From: CATQHD01 sp965202675
Lineage (GTDB): Bacteria > Actinomycetota > Acidimicrobiia > Spongiisociales > Spongiisociaceae
NCBI GenBank assembly: GCA_965202675.1
Contig: OZ241842.1
Location: 2,604,001 to 2,668,000, forward strand
Direction of reading: 5' to 3'
DNA length: 64,000 nt
The first letter of the stretch is position 1; every line of letters starts with the position of its first letter. The notes under the pieces are model-generated. The model was not told where the DNA came from. It did not search any database and was given only the letters and a program-made list of their open reading frames with translations. This document shows, in pieces, positions 23,636 to 31,695 of this stretch. The translations under genes and the position numbers were made by a program.

Positions 23636-25051
23636 ATGGACAGGCGGCCGGCGGCGGCGGTGATGATGCCCTACTGGCGGTTCTGGGAGAGCGCCGCCGG
23701 CGGCCCCGGTTTCCGAAGCGACCGGCAAGATATGCTCGACGAGGCGGCGGCGGCCCTGGCCGGGGCCGGGGTAGATGTGGTGTGGATGGGCTTGGTCGAT
23801 TCCCCCGAGGCCGGGGGAGAGGCCGCGAAGAGGGCCGCGGACGCCGGGGCGGAGACGGTGTTGGTGATGCAGTCGATGGCGGCGCCGCCCGCCTACGCCG
23901 TAGCGGCGCTCGATGCCCTGGATGGGCTGCCGGCGGTGGTGTGGGCGGCCCAGCGCCCCCGCACCCTGCGGACCGGGTTCGACGAGTCCGACATCACCAT
24001 GCTGGGCGCCACGGTGGGGGCGCCGATGCTCACCAACGTGCTCGGACGCACGGGGCGGCCCTTCGAGTTGGCGGTGGGGCGCCCCGGCGATTCTGCCTTC
24101 ATGGAGCGTCTGGCGGGTGTGCTCACGGCGGCGGCGGCGGCGGGTCGGATCGCCCGCGCCCGCATCGCCCGCGTCGGCCGGCCCATCCCCGGTTACCACT
24201 GTGTGGACGTTGACGACGGGGAGCTGCGGGCGGCCACCGGCATCGAGCTGGTCCCGGTCGATCCGGGGGAGGTGTACGACCTCTACTGCGGGGTGACCGA
24301 TGTGTCCGACTTGGAGGACGAGATCGTTGCCGGATTCGACGAAGCGGCGGCGGACAACCGGGGCAGGGTGCCTTCCCTGCGGTTGGCGGCGGCGATGGAG
24401 CGCCTCGACCGGTCCGGCGGATTCGACGCCGGGGCCATGAACTGCCATGTCGAGGAAATCCGGTTCGGCGCCGATCCGGGGGTGGCCCCCTGCTACGGGC
24501 TGGGCCGCGAGACCACCAGAGGAATCCCTTGGACCTGCTCTGGTGACGTACTGACCGCCGCAGCGATGTTGGTTGCCGAGCAGCTGGGCGGGGCGGCCCT
24601 CTACCACGAGATAGAAGCCATCGACTTCGACACCGACGAGGTGGTGATCGCCAACTCTGGCGAGCACGACCTGCGGTGGCTTCCGCCCGGCTGCCGCCCC
24701 CGGCTGCAGCCCAACCCCTGGTACCGGCAAGACCCTGTGACCGGCCTGAGCGCCTGGTTCGAGCTTCCGCCGGGCCCGGCCACCCTGGTGGGTTTCACCC
24801 CCCACCACGCCGAGCCGAGCGGATTTCGCCTCATCGCCGCCGAAGGCGATATAACCGGACGGTCCTTCCCCGACAGCCCCACGGTGGGCGGAGCGTTCCG
24901 CTTCTCCGGCGGCGAACCGGTCGGACAGGCCTGGAAACGCTGGGCCGAAGCCGGGGTGAACCACCACAGCGCCGCCGCGCCCGGACATCTGGCCGACCGC
25001 ACGGCGGTAGTCGCCCGGTTCCTCGGGATCGGCTTCGTCCGCGTCTCCTGA
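23636..25051 (+). CDS. L-fucose/L-arabinose isomerase-fold protein
   Basis: 471 residues, resembling the L-fucose/arabinose isomerase family of metal-dependent ketol isomerases, although it is diverged. Visible landmarks are the N-terminal Rossmann-like half (AVMMPYWRFW, VVWMGLVDSPEAG), the MAAPPAYA loop, GRPIPGYHCVDVD, the acidic/His segment AMNCHVEEIRFG, and a C-terminal barrel ending VNHHSAAAPGH. It starts at ATG 23636 with GGAGG at 5 nt; a GTG 12 nt upstream is an alternative. It is paralogous to the minus-strand gene at 26330-27742, from which it is separated by a low-GC block. The sugar substrate is unknown. Confidence 0.75.
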   Translation: MDRRPAAAVMMPYWRFWESAAGGPGFRSDRQDMLDEAAAALAGAGVDVVWMGLVDSPEAGGEAAKRAADAGAETVLVMQSMAAPPAYAVAALDALDGLPAVVWAAQRPRTLRTGFDESDITMLGATVGAPMLTNVLGRTGRPFELAVGRPGDSAFMERLAGVLTAAAAAGRIARARIARVGRPIPGYHCVDVDDGELRAATGIELVPVDPGEVYDLYCGVTDVSDLEDEIVAGFDEAAADNRGRVPSLRLAAAMERLDRSGGFDAGAMNCHVEEIRFGADPGVAPCYGLGRETTRGIPWTCSGDVLTAAAMLVAEQLGGAALYHEIEAIDFDTDEVVIANSGEHDLRWLPPGCRPRLQPNPWYRQDPVTGLSAWFELPPGPATLVGFTPHHAEPSGFRLIAAEGDITGRSFPDSPTVGGAFRFSGGEPVGQAWKRWAEAGVNHHSAAAPGHLADRTAVVARFLGIGFVRVS

Positions 25052-25280
25052 CCGGTTGACGTCCACTGACGGTTTGACATAGTGACACAGATGTAGTTCA
25101 ATGGATTTGACAGGTAATCATGCTCTAATCTAATTGTCCACGGGTCAATCTTCAGGGGAAGCTCACTGTATTACCCGTATCAACTGTTCTCGTGTGAGTA
25201 ACTTATCAGGACCGAAGTTGCTTGTTTCCTTCTGTTGTTGTGTTGCCTCGTCAGGCCCCGGACGTGCAGTGCCGAACTAC

Positions 25281-25300
25281 CCCGCCCAAAGCGGGAGTTT
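25281..25300 (+). terminator. Short hairpin with T-run
   Basis: CCCGC-CCAAA-GCGGG followed by AGTTTT. It lies 230 nt after the isomerase-like stop, in the low-GC gap 25052-25315, which shows no other gene. Confidence 0.45.
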
Positions 25301-25315
25301 TACTTCGGTTCATCG

Positions 25316-25813
25316 TCATCTGGCGTATTCGAAGGTCAGTGTCCAATCTCTGACTTTGCCATGAATGGTCGCATCTACCGTTGGGTAGAAGGTGTCACCG
25401 CCTTTCGATACTTCCAGCCATCCGCCTTGTTCACAGGGTTGCTCCTCCTCGCAGTGGAGATTGCCCATAGTGATCAGGTAATGGCCCTTGTCGGAATCAG
25501 CCGAGAAATTGACGCGGCCTGTAACGAGATAGCGCCATCTGCCGGCTGCCAGGTAGATTGGGTCTAGTATTTGGTGCCCTCGGCCTGACAGCATGATCGA
25601 CTCAGGAACCGTCGAGGTCGTGATGGGTGAGGTTGTAACCGGAACCGTCGTGGTAGTCGACGGAACCGTTGTAGGAGGTGGTTCCTCAATCGGGGGGCCA
25701 ATCGCTTCTAGAAGACCGCCGCCGCAAGCCGCCGCTGTCAGCAGGACGGCCAGGGTCAACCCGCCGAGGCGTCCGGTGTTACACAGGGCGCTCTTACGGG
25801 TAGCCTTCTTCAC
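25316..25813 (-). CDS. Hypothetical lipoprotein
   Basis: 165 residues. A basic N-terminus and hydrophobic segment end in a lipobox at Cys30 (LTAAAC). A Pro/Thr/Ser/Val linker (residues ~40-70) precedes a C-terminal beta-rich domain with two Cys (NLHCEEEQPCEQGG) that could form a disulfide. It is predicted to be membrane-anchored and extracytoplasmic. GTG at 25813 overlaps the stop of the 79-residue gene (GTGA). Family not recognised. Base composition is well below the window average, as for its two neighbours. Confidence 0.65.
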   Translation of the reverse strand: MKKATRKSALCNTGRLGGLTLAVLLTAAACGGGLLEAIGPPIEEPPPTTVPSTTTTVPVTTSPITTSTVPESIMLSGRGHQILDPIYLAAGRWRYLVTGRVNFSADSDKGHYLITMGNLHCEEEQPCEQGGWLEVSKGGDTFYPTVDATIHGKVRDWTLTFEYAR

Positions 25814-26049
25814 TCGGTTTTCAGGGTGTCGCGTAGCTCTGAATCAGCAGACGTTTCAGCAAGCCGCTGCTCCGAGAGCGACCGGTCCCCGTATCGGACC
25901 GCTGTCTTAGCCTGCTTCCGGTCGGCTTTGACAATAAACACTCCCGCCGATTTGTCAGAGATTTGAGGTGTTAAGACAAACGACGTCAACTGGGATTGCA
26001 ATGAGAGCCCGGCATCTCGGTTGGCATCAGCGAAAGGGTCGGAACTCAT
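25810..26049 (-). CDS. Small hypothetical protein
   Basis: 79 residues, not recognised: an N-terminal acidic segment, then a strand-like FVLTPQISDKSAGVFIVKADRK and a charged tail. ATG at 26049 overlaps the previous small gene by 23 nt, and its stop overlaps the lipoprotein GTG. This spacing is the main evidence that it is a gene. Confidence 0.5.
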   Translation of the reverse strand: MSSDPFADANRDAGLSLQSQLTSFVLTPQISDKSAGVFIVKADRKQAKTAVRYGDRSLSEQRLAETSADSELRDTLKTE

Positions 26050-26245
26050 GATGTCCCTGGGGAATTATGTTTGTTCTTGAAGGCACCACATATTGGAGTT
26101 CAGGAAGGCGGGGTTCCTCTTCCGCGCCTGCTGGTTCGTTATCAGGCTGAATAGGCAACAACCGCAGCTCATAGCGAGCCTCATGCAGTTTGACAAGGTT
26201 CATCCTGATGTTCACGGTGACCTCGGGCATGGTGACCTCGGGCAT
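26027..26245 (-). CDS. Small hypothetical protein
   Basis: 72 residues from the ATG at 26245, which has GGAAGGGAG 8 nt upstream; an ATG 27 nt further upstream is in frame but lacks such a site. It begins with a repeated MPEVT and a strand-rich region (VTVNIRMNLVKLHEARYELRLLPI). First of three overlapping small genes. Family not recognised. Confidence 0.5.
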   Translation of the reverse strand: MPEVTMPEVTVNIRMNLVKLHEARYELRLLPIQPDNEPAGAEEEPRLPELQYVVPSRTNIIPQGHHEFRPFR

Positions 26246-26329
26246 GAGCGCCGCTCCCTTCCACAATCTCATTTCAATATACCATAGTCATGGGGTTTCG
26301 TCTAGGTGTCTTCGTGCGTCTATCGCTGG

Positions 26330-27742
26330 TCAGACCGCCGTGTAGTCGATGCCGAGGATATCGGCGGCGCTGCGCAGGGCGTCTCCATGTCGGCCCGGCA
26401 GCACCCCCGCGTGGTGGGTGGCGCCCGCCTCGCACCAGCGGGCGAAGCCGTCGGCCACCCCGCCCGAGTCGAAACTGAACATCCCATTGGGGCCTTCCAT
26501 ATCGTGGTGTTTGGAGCCGATGATGCGGCCCTCGGCGGCCACCAGCACCCATCCGCCGGTGTGGAGGGGGGTGAGGCTGATCAGGGTGGCCGGGCCTTCG
26601 GGGAGCTCGAAGGCAGCCGCTACCCCCGGCCCGTGATCCCCCAGATAGTGGTCCTCGGGCAACAGGCGCACCGGGGTGGAGGGAGGCCGGATGGATAGGT
26701 CGCCCTCGCCTCCGTTGGCCACCAGCAGCCAGTCGCCGGGGTAGTCCAGCTGGTAGAGCTCGCAGTACAGGGCCGATCCGGCCAGCTGCTTGCCCAGCGC
26801 CAGGGCGGCGGCGGTGGGAAGGTCGCCGGTGCAGGCGAACGGGCGGCCGGCCTCGGCGCAGAGGGCCATGCCCAGGCAGGCGGTTATCCCCACCTCCGGG
26901 TTCCAGCGCAGCGCCTCGCCGTGGCAGTTCACCGCCCCGCCGTCCGCCCCGTGCTCAACGCAGAGCGCCTCCATGGCGATGGCCAGGCGGGCCGACCGCT
27001 CGAGGATGGTCTGGTCGACCGCCGAGGCGTCATGGCGGCCCCGGAGATCCTCGGCCAGGCGGCGGACCGCTCCGTCGTCGACGGCGGCGAAGGCCGAGCC
27101 GATTTGCCCGGCGTCCACGTCGATCACCTCCACCCCCAGCTCTTCCAGCGCGCCGGGCGGCGCCTCCACGTCTATGTATCCGGGAATGGGCTTGCCGATC
27201 GCCAGCAGCCGGGAACGCCGCACCAGGGCGGCGCCCGCGGCGGCGCGCAGGAACTCATCGAGGGCCGCCTCCAGCTTGGGCGAGTCCAGAGGATGGACCA
27301 GCGTCGTGAACCGCCTCCCCTCCCGCACCAGCACGTTGGTGAACATGACCAGACCGACCGGCAGGCTGCGGCGGGTGGCCTCCTCGGTGGCGTAGTCGTC
27401 CGGGATGCTGTCGTACTCCTGGGCGCCCACCGCCAGCAATGGAACCTTCGGCAGATCCCGCACGGCTTCCCAGGCGTAACTGGGCGGCGCCGCCATCGTC
27501 GGGGCGAACACGATCACCTCGACGCCGGCCTCTGCGAACGCTCTCCCGGCTGCCTCCCCATCCTCGTCGGAGTCGACCACTCCCGGATACACCACCTCCC
27601 CGCACCGGCTCAGCCTCTCCCGCATCCTCTCGGCGAAGGCTGTCCGGTCCCGCCTGAACTCGGGCGGCATGGCCGCGTCGAACAGCCCGAAGTACACCGA
27701 CAGCAACCCGATCCGAAGCGCGTGCCCGTTATCTGATGTCAT
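26330..27742 (-). CDS. L-fucose/L-arabinose isomerase-fold protein
   Basis: 470 residues, paralog of 23636-25051. It shares MAAPPSYA, MFTNVLVREGR, GKPIPGYIDVE, VNCHGEALRWNPEVG, FACTGDLPTAAALALGKQL and a C-terminal THHAGVLPGRH. The last matches the His-containing C-terminal end of the other copy (VNHHSAAAPGH). Likely a metal-dependent isomerase or relative acting on a deoxy-sugar or sugar acid. Damaged copies of its 5' region occur at 29392-29562 and 30470-30565. The minus-strand neighbour downstream is the small-gene trio. Confidence 0.75.
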   Translation of the reverse strand: MTSDNGHALRIGLLSVYFGLFDAAMPPEFRRDRTAFAERMRERLSRCGEVVYPGVVDSDEDGEAAGRAFAEAGVEVIVFAPTMAAPPSYAWEAVRDLPKVPLLAVGAQEYDSIPDDYATEEATRRSLPVGLVMFTNVLVREGRRFTTLVHPLDSPKLEAALDEFLRAAAGAALVRRSRLLAIGKPIPGYIDVEAPPGALEELGVEVIDVDAGQIGSAFAAVDDGAVRRLAEDLRGRHDASAVDQTILERSARLAIAMEALCVEHGADGGAVNCHGEALRWNPEVGITACLGMALCAEAGRPFACTGDLPTAAALALGKQLAGSALYCELYQLDYPGDWLLVANGGEGDLSIRPPSTPVRLLPEDHYLGDHGPGVAAAFELPEGPATLISLTPLHTGGWVLVAAEGRIIGSKHHDMEGPNGMFSFDSGGVADGFARWCEAGATHHAGVLPGRHGDALRSAADILGIDYTAV

Positions 27743-27789
27743 GGGTGTTCTCCCGTCCTTTTCAAGCCGTGATAGTAGGGTGTGCCCGC

Positions 27790-28305
27790 TCAGAGGGCAC
27801 TTGGCAACTCGGGTCGAATTATCGGAGTGGATAGTTCGTCATCCGAGACCTTGACATGTGTATACAGATCTTGAGCATTCTCATGCCGCCGCTCCGCCGC
27901 CCTTCGGAATATCTTCCAAGGATCCTCAGGTTGAGGAGCACGAGGGCGCAACCAGAATATTCCTTGTCTGCCCGATTCGAGGGCCCTTACAATTGGTGGT
28001 AAGTCCAAAAGCAGAGCTCCCGTGGCTCGTACCGGATCATCGCCCAAGCCTTGGATGGCGAATATTGACAGCTTGGTCTTGAGTATGGCAGCCAACTCAG
28101 CAGGATTCTGTAACATCTTATAGTTGTTAGTGATAATTCCACGAAACCCCATCTGATGCAATGCTATCAAGAGTTTCCGATCTTCAAGTCTGGCAAGCTG
28201 AGCATTGATGCGCCGTATAGGGATCAACTTGACTTCATTGATCCAGGGGGAGATAGCATCAAGTATGCGCACCGGAAAATTGTGATCAAGCGGGAGTTCT
28301 ATCAC
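27790..28305 (-). CDS. PIN-like toxin (DUF5615/VapC45-type)
   Basis: 171 residues. The N-terminus carries DHNFPVRILDAI, an acidic start reminiscent of the PIN-like DUF5615 and VapC45-type toxins, and continues with LLIALHQMGFRGIITNNYKML. These proteins are predicted ribonuclease toxins. ATG at 28305 overlaps the stop of the DUF433 gene by 4 nt, the normal antitoxin-first order. GC content is visibly lower than in the core genes. The C-terminal 60 residues are not recognised. Confidence 0.65.
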   Translation of the reverse strand: MIELPLDHNFPVRILDAISPWINEVKLIPIRRINAQLARLEDRKLLIALHQMGFRGIITNNYKMLQNPAELAAILKTKLSIFAIQGLGDDPVRATGALLLDLPPIVRALESGRQGIFWLRPRAPQPEDPWKIFRRAAERRHENAQDLYTHVKVSDDELSTPIIRPELPSAL

Positions 28306-28979
28306 GCCGCTAGAGCGTTTTCAAGGTCGATGGCTTGGGCGATAGTCTCATGCGCTGCTTCCTCATACATATCAGCAACAGCCCTTACCTCGCCCATACG
28401 CTTGTAAAGGGCGGCCACAGCTCTGGTAGTGATACGAGAGCCCTCGAGATGGGGTTCGCCCGAAACCTTTCCAGGAATGATTCGAAGCCGTGAGCGGGGC
28501 CGCAACAGGTTCGGGCCATTCTTATTTCCTATTTCAAAAGGACCTAATAGATCAAGGGTCTCGACAAAAGCCTTCTGCCCGGACATGCCTGCCACCCATC
28601 CGTCATCCAAATAAACTCGACCCCCTAGATTCACAAGCAACGGTGACCCCTGCTGCCATTCATTCTCGGCCCAGATATCGAGGCCGCGCCGTTCTATCTC
28701 CTCCAAAGCCTCTCTCACTTGGGACATAGGGCTCGCGGGCACCTCCTTCGCCTGACCGGACTTCGGGTGGCGCAACCAATACACGATGCGAAGGGCCATC
28801 AGGTCGGCGTAGGACCAGAGCTTCTGCCTGCTGGGCGAGACGCTGGGTACGACTATTCCTCGGCGCGCCCAGTTGTAGACGGTCGAGACGGGAACGCCGG
28901 AGAGGGCGGCGGCGCGGGGAGCTTCGTAACACCCGGCCAAGACGGACATTATGCGCCCGGACAGGTTGCCGCGGTACAT
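28302..28979 (-). CDS. DUF433 antitoxin with MerR-like N-terminus
   Basis: 225 residues. The N-terminus resembles a MerR-like helix-turn-helix (YEAPRAAALSGVPVSTVYNWARRGIV). The C-terminus is a DUF433 domain (PGKVSGEPHLEGSRITTRAVAALYKR...YEEAAHETIAQAIDLE). This is the architecture of antitoxins paired with DUF5615/VapC45-type toxins, and such antitoxins usually repress their own promoter. The ribosome site is GAAAGGAAG upstream of ATG 28979. The pair has reduced GC, consistent with transfer. Confidence 0.72.
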   Translation of the reverse strand: MYRGNLSGRIMSVLAGCYEAPRAAALSGVPVSTVYNWARRGIVVPSVSPSRQKLWSYADLMALRIVYWLRHPKSGQAKEVPASPMSQVREALEEIERRGLDIWAENEWQQGSPLLVNLGGRVYLDDGWVAGMSGQKAFVETLDLLGPFEIGNKNGPNLLRPRSRLRIIPGKVSGEPHLEGSRITTRAVAALYKRMGEVRAVADMYEEAAHETIAQAIDLENALAA

Positions 28980-29069
28980 GGTGTCTTCCTTTCTCGGCGC
29001 CGGCCGACGCTTTCCCGCGAGCGTAGCACCCGCGTCCTGCTTTTCTTGTTATATCACAGGACTGATTGT

Positions 29070-29273
29070 TTAGGCGCTGCTCAGGGGCGGGCCAAGACCC
29101 GTCGGCACCGCTTGGATCGACAGGACATCGAGCACCCCCTCGCACTCCGCCCACTCATGAATCTTGTCCACGAGTTCGGACAGCCGGTCGGCGCCGCCGG
29201 TGAATCCAAGGTCGTCCTCAGCCCACCATCTGGTTCCTGCCTGATCGTTCAGGTACACGCGTACCGTGTGCAT
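29070..29273 (-). CDS. Small hypothetical protein, copy 1 (DUF1902-like)
   Basis: 67 residues starting MHTVRVYLNDQAGTRWWAED, with GGAGGAGG 7 nt before the ATG. The fold looks like short HicB/DUF1902-type proteins (strand, strand, helix: LSELVDKIHEWAE). A second copy lies at 30062-30358; the two share the first ~50 residues almost exactly and then differ. No partner gene is evident. Confidence 0.55.
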   Translation of the reverse strand: MHTVRVYLNDQAGTRWWAEDDLGFTGGADRLSELVDKIHEWAECEGVLDVLSIQAVPTGLGPPLSSA

Positions 29274-29410
29274 CAGGTTCCTCCTCCTGCCGGGCGGCCG
29301 CCCCAATAGCTCTGGATTCATCATAACCGCCGCATCCCCGGTTGTCGGGGGGGGGGTGTCGGACCTCGGCGGCCGGGCCGCTGCGCCCGGAGCATGGACC
29401 AGCGTCGTGA
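29113..29410. repeat. Direct repeat, copy 1 (about 300 bp)
   Basis: Near-identical to 30198-30490, offset about 1080-1085 bp with a small indel in a G-tract. It covers most of the DUF1902-like ORF, its ribosome site and about 100 bp upstream, and runs into the decayed isomerase fragment. Confidence 0.8.
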
Positions 29411-29562
29411 ACCGCCGATTCGTCCACACCCTCTCGACGGCGGCCCGTCCGGTCGTACCTGAACTCGGGCGGCATGGCCGCATCGAACAGCCTGAAGTAA
29501 AATCGGCAGCAACCCGATCCGAAGCGCCCGCCCCTTCGGCGGATGTCATGGATGCCTCCCGT
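29392..29562 (-). pseudogene. Decayed fragment of the fucose-isomerase-like gene
   Basis: 29441-29562 matches 27640-27755, the promoter, ATG and first ~30 codons of the intact gene, at roughly 85% identity. 29392-29419 matches an internal piece near 27290-27315. Frameshifts break the reading frame (LRIGLLPI, then MPPEFRYDRTG in another frame). The 361-bp gap 29274-29634 holds only this remnant. Confidence 0.75.
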
Positions 29563-29634
29563 TTGGGTTCGATGGGATTTTGGCTGCCGGGACCTTTGGT
29601 GAGCAACGGCGGTGCTTTACGGTTGCCGGAAGGG

Positions 29635-30051
29635 TCAGTCTGTATCGCTGGGAAATCCGGCGCGAAAGGCGAGCACTGTCGGATCGATTCCTTCACTCAT
29701 CGGATCGATCACGATCTGGTAGCGCCCAGCTGCTGGAATCGGCAAGTTGCGAAAATCGATCACAGAAGGCAAAACCAGCAGCTCCCCAGGGTCGTGTCCG
29801 GGGCCCGGTTTCATCTGAAATCCCCCCGACGCTTCTGCCAGTTGAGCTCCGTCTTCGTTTTCCACTCGAATCCTTACTTCTTGCGGTACCAGCGTATCGC
29901 TCGGGTTGATCTCGAGTATCAAGGCGATCATCACACCAAGAGGGGCTGGGTATTGGTTGTTCCATATTCGGGTGATGCCTGCTGACAATACCGACAACAA
30001 GCCCTCCCGCACCTGAGCAAAATCGCAGATAGTTGCGACGCGAATCTCCAT
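29635..30051 (-). CDS. Hypothetical protein, DUF6941-like
   Basis: 138 residues. The layout (ATICDFAQVREGLLSVLSAGITRI, a central ALILEINPSD strand, and RVENEDGAQLAEASG) resembles DUF6941 beta-sandwich proteins of unknown function. It starts 10 nt after the stop of the second DUF1902-like copy, so the two are probably co-transcribed. Composition is less GC-rich than the core genes. Confidence 0.6.
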   Translation of the reverse strand: MEIRVATICDFAQVREGLLSVLSAGITRIWNNQYPAPLGVMIALILEINPSDTLVPQEVRIRVENEDGAQLAEASGGFQMKPGPGHDPGELLVLPSVIDFRNLPIPAAGRYQIVIDPMSEGIDPTVLAFRAGFPSDTD

Positions 30052-30061
30052 GATGAAGCCG

Positions 30062-30358
30062 CTATGCAGATACCATTACAGGCCCCACGCTCACAACCCC
30101 GCGCGTGCCTGCCGACTCAGGGCGGTGAAGGCCGGTGACTTTGACGCTCTGGGACCAGTTGTCCGTAGACCGGCCTCCGGGTGTACGCTCAATCAGCTGG
30201 ACCGACAGAATATCGAGTACCCCCTCGCACTCCGCCCACTCGTGAATTTTGTCCACGAGTTCGGACAGCCGGTCGGCGCCGCCGGTGAATCCATGATCGT
30301 CCTCAGCCCACCATCTGGTTCCTGCCTGATCGTTCAGGTACACGCGTACCGTGTGCAT
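30062..30358 (-). CDS. Small hypothetical protein, copy 2 (DUF1902-like)
   Basis: 98 residues, starting with the same MHTVRVYLNDQAGTRWWAED as copy 1 and the same GGAGGAGG ribosome site. After ~52 shared residues the C-terminal 45 differ and are longer (ending VSVGPVMVSA). Followed 10 nt later by the DUF6941-like gene. Confidence 0.55.
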   Translation of the reverse strand: MHTVRVYLNDQAGTRWWAEDDHGFTGGADRLSELVDKIHEWAECEGVLDILSVQLIERTPGGRSTDNWSQSVKVTGLHRPESAGTRGVVSVGPVMVSA

Positions 30359-30490
30359 CAGGTTCCTCCTCCTGCCGGGCGGCCGCCCCAATAGCTCTGG
30401 ATTCATCATAACCGCCGCATCCCCGGTTGTCAGGGGGGTCGGACCGCGGCGGCCGGGCCGCTGCGCCCGGAGCATGGACCGGTGTCGTAA
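30198..30490. repeat. Direct repeat, copy 2 (about 300 bp)
   Basis: Partner of 29113-29410; see that entry. Here the repeat runs into a more decayed isomerase fragment. Confidence 0.8.
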
Positions 30491-30565
30491 ACGCCGATCC
30501 GCACCCGCTCGGCGAAGGCGGTCCGGTTGCGCCGGGAATCGGGCGGCGTGGTCCTCGGATTGCCC
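30470..30565 (-). pseudogene. Second decayed fragment of the fucose-isomerase-like gene
   Basis: The sequence CTCGGCGAAGGCGGTCCGG and nearby ATCGGGCGGCGTGG match 27628-27675 of the intact gene with many changes, and the GGAGCATGGACC start matches the other fragment. No frame survives. Confidence 0.55.
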
Positions 30566-30585
30566 TGGCCCGGTAGCCTGACGGC

Positions 30586-31695
30586 ATGATGGAACCGCCC
30601 GAGAGGGAACCGAGTCCGGCGGCCAAGGTGCGGGTTGTCCTCTTCGGTGTCGGCAGCGTCGCTTCCGCCGCCCTTGACCTATGCCGGCGCCGCCCCTGGA
30701 TCGAAGTTGCGGGTGCGGTGCGCCGGCCGGCGGCCGAAGGCGGCGCCGTCCGGTCTCTCGCCCCGGCCTGGCGGGGGGTAGAGGTCTGGGATGACCCGGA
30801 CGAAATGTTGGAGCAGGCCGCCCCGGAGGCGGCGCTTATCGCCACCCGTTCGCCTCTCGGCGAGGTCCTGCCCGACATCGAACGGTGCGCCCGCCGGGGC
30901 GTCCGCGTCGTATGCACCAGCGAGGAGCTGGCCTGGCCCGACGTCGAGAGACCGGGGGAAGCCGCCCGCCTGGAGCGCCTCGCAGCGGAGGCGGGCACGG
31001 TGATCGCAGCCGCCGGGATCAACCCCGGTTTCGTGTTCGACGCTGTGCCGCTGGCGCTCGCCGGGGCCGCCTGGGGCGTAGACCGCATCCTCATCCAGCG
31101 CATCCTCGACGCGTCGGTGTTCGGACGGACGGTTCACCGTTCGCTGGGCGTCGGCTACACGGAGGACGAGTTCCGCCGCGCCGCGGCCGAGCGCCGGGTG
31201 CGGGGGCACATCGGCTTTCCCGAGAGCGCCCGCGCCTTGGCCGCCGGGTTCGGGCTCGAGATCGACCGGTACGAAGAGCGGGTCGAACCCATCATCGCCG
31301 AGCAGGTCCATGAGCTGGCCGAATACACCATCCGCCCGCCGGAGACCGCCGGGGCCGCCCAGCTCGCCGCCGCCTGGGTCGGAGGGCGGGAGTGGCTCAG
31401 GTTCGAGCTCTCCCTGCATGTGGACCCCGGAGCGGCCGGTTGGGAGGTGCGGGACCGCATCCGCATCTACGGCGAGAACGAGATCGACCTGACGATCCGT
31501 CCGGGGCTGTCGGCGGTGCTCACCACCTCCGCCCTCCTCGTGAACACCCTTCCGGCGGCGCTGCGGGCCCGGCCTGGTTTCTATCCGGCGGCGGGGCTGA
31601 TGCCCGCCTCTCCCTGGCTGGCCGAAGGCCGCCCCCCGCCCGGCCTTCAGACTCCGGGGACGGCGGCCAGCCCTCCGGTGCGGATGCTCTCGTAG
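30586..31695 (+). CDS. DapB-like amine/amino acid dehydrogenase
   Basis: 369 residues. An N-terminal Rossmann fold (VRVVLFGVGSVASAALDL) is followed by a dihydrodipicolinate-reductase-like catalytic half with the family block AGINPGFVFDAVPLAL. This is the type that includes 2,4-diaminopentanoate dehydrogenase (ornithine fermentation). The exact substrate is not certain. Its 3' end overlaps the convergent Gfo/Idh/MocA gene by 49 nt. There is no strong ribosome site, and a second ATG is 3 nt downstream. Confidence 0.7.
   Translation: MMEPPEREPSPAAKVRVVLFGVGSVASAALDLCRRRPWIEVAGAVRRPAAEGGAVRSLAPAWRGVEVWDDPDEMLEQAAPEAALIATRSPLGEVLPDIERCARRGVRVVCTSEELAWPDVERPGEAARLERLAAEAGTVIAAAGINPGFVFDAVPLALAGAAWGVDRILIQRILDASVFGRTVHRSLGVGYTEDEFRRAAAERRVRGHIGFPESARALAAGFGLEIDRYEERVEPIIAEQVHELAEYTIRPPETAGAAQLAAAWVGGREWLRFELSLHVDPGAAGWEVRDRIRIYGENEIDLTIRPGLSAVLTTSALLVNTLPAALRARPGFYPAAGLMPASPWLAEGRPPPGLQTPGTAASPPVRMLS

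Noticed and set aside
30062..30475. A longer (137-residue) form of the second DUF1902-like ORF
   Set aside because: The upstream part lies in the decayed isomerase fragment; the ribosome site and conservation start at 30358.
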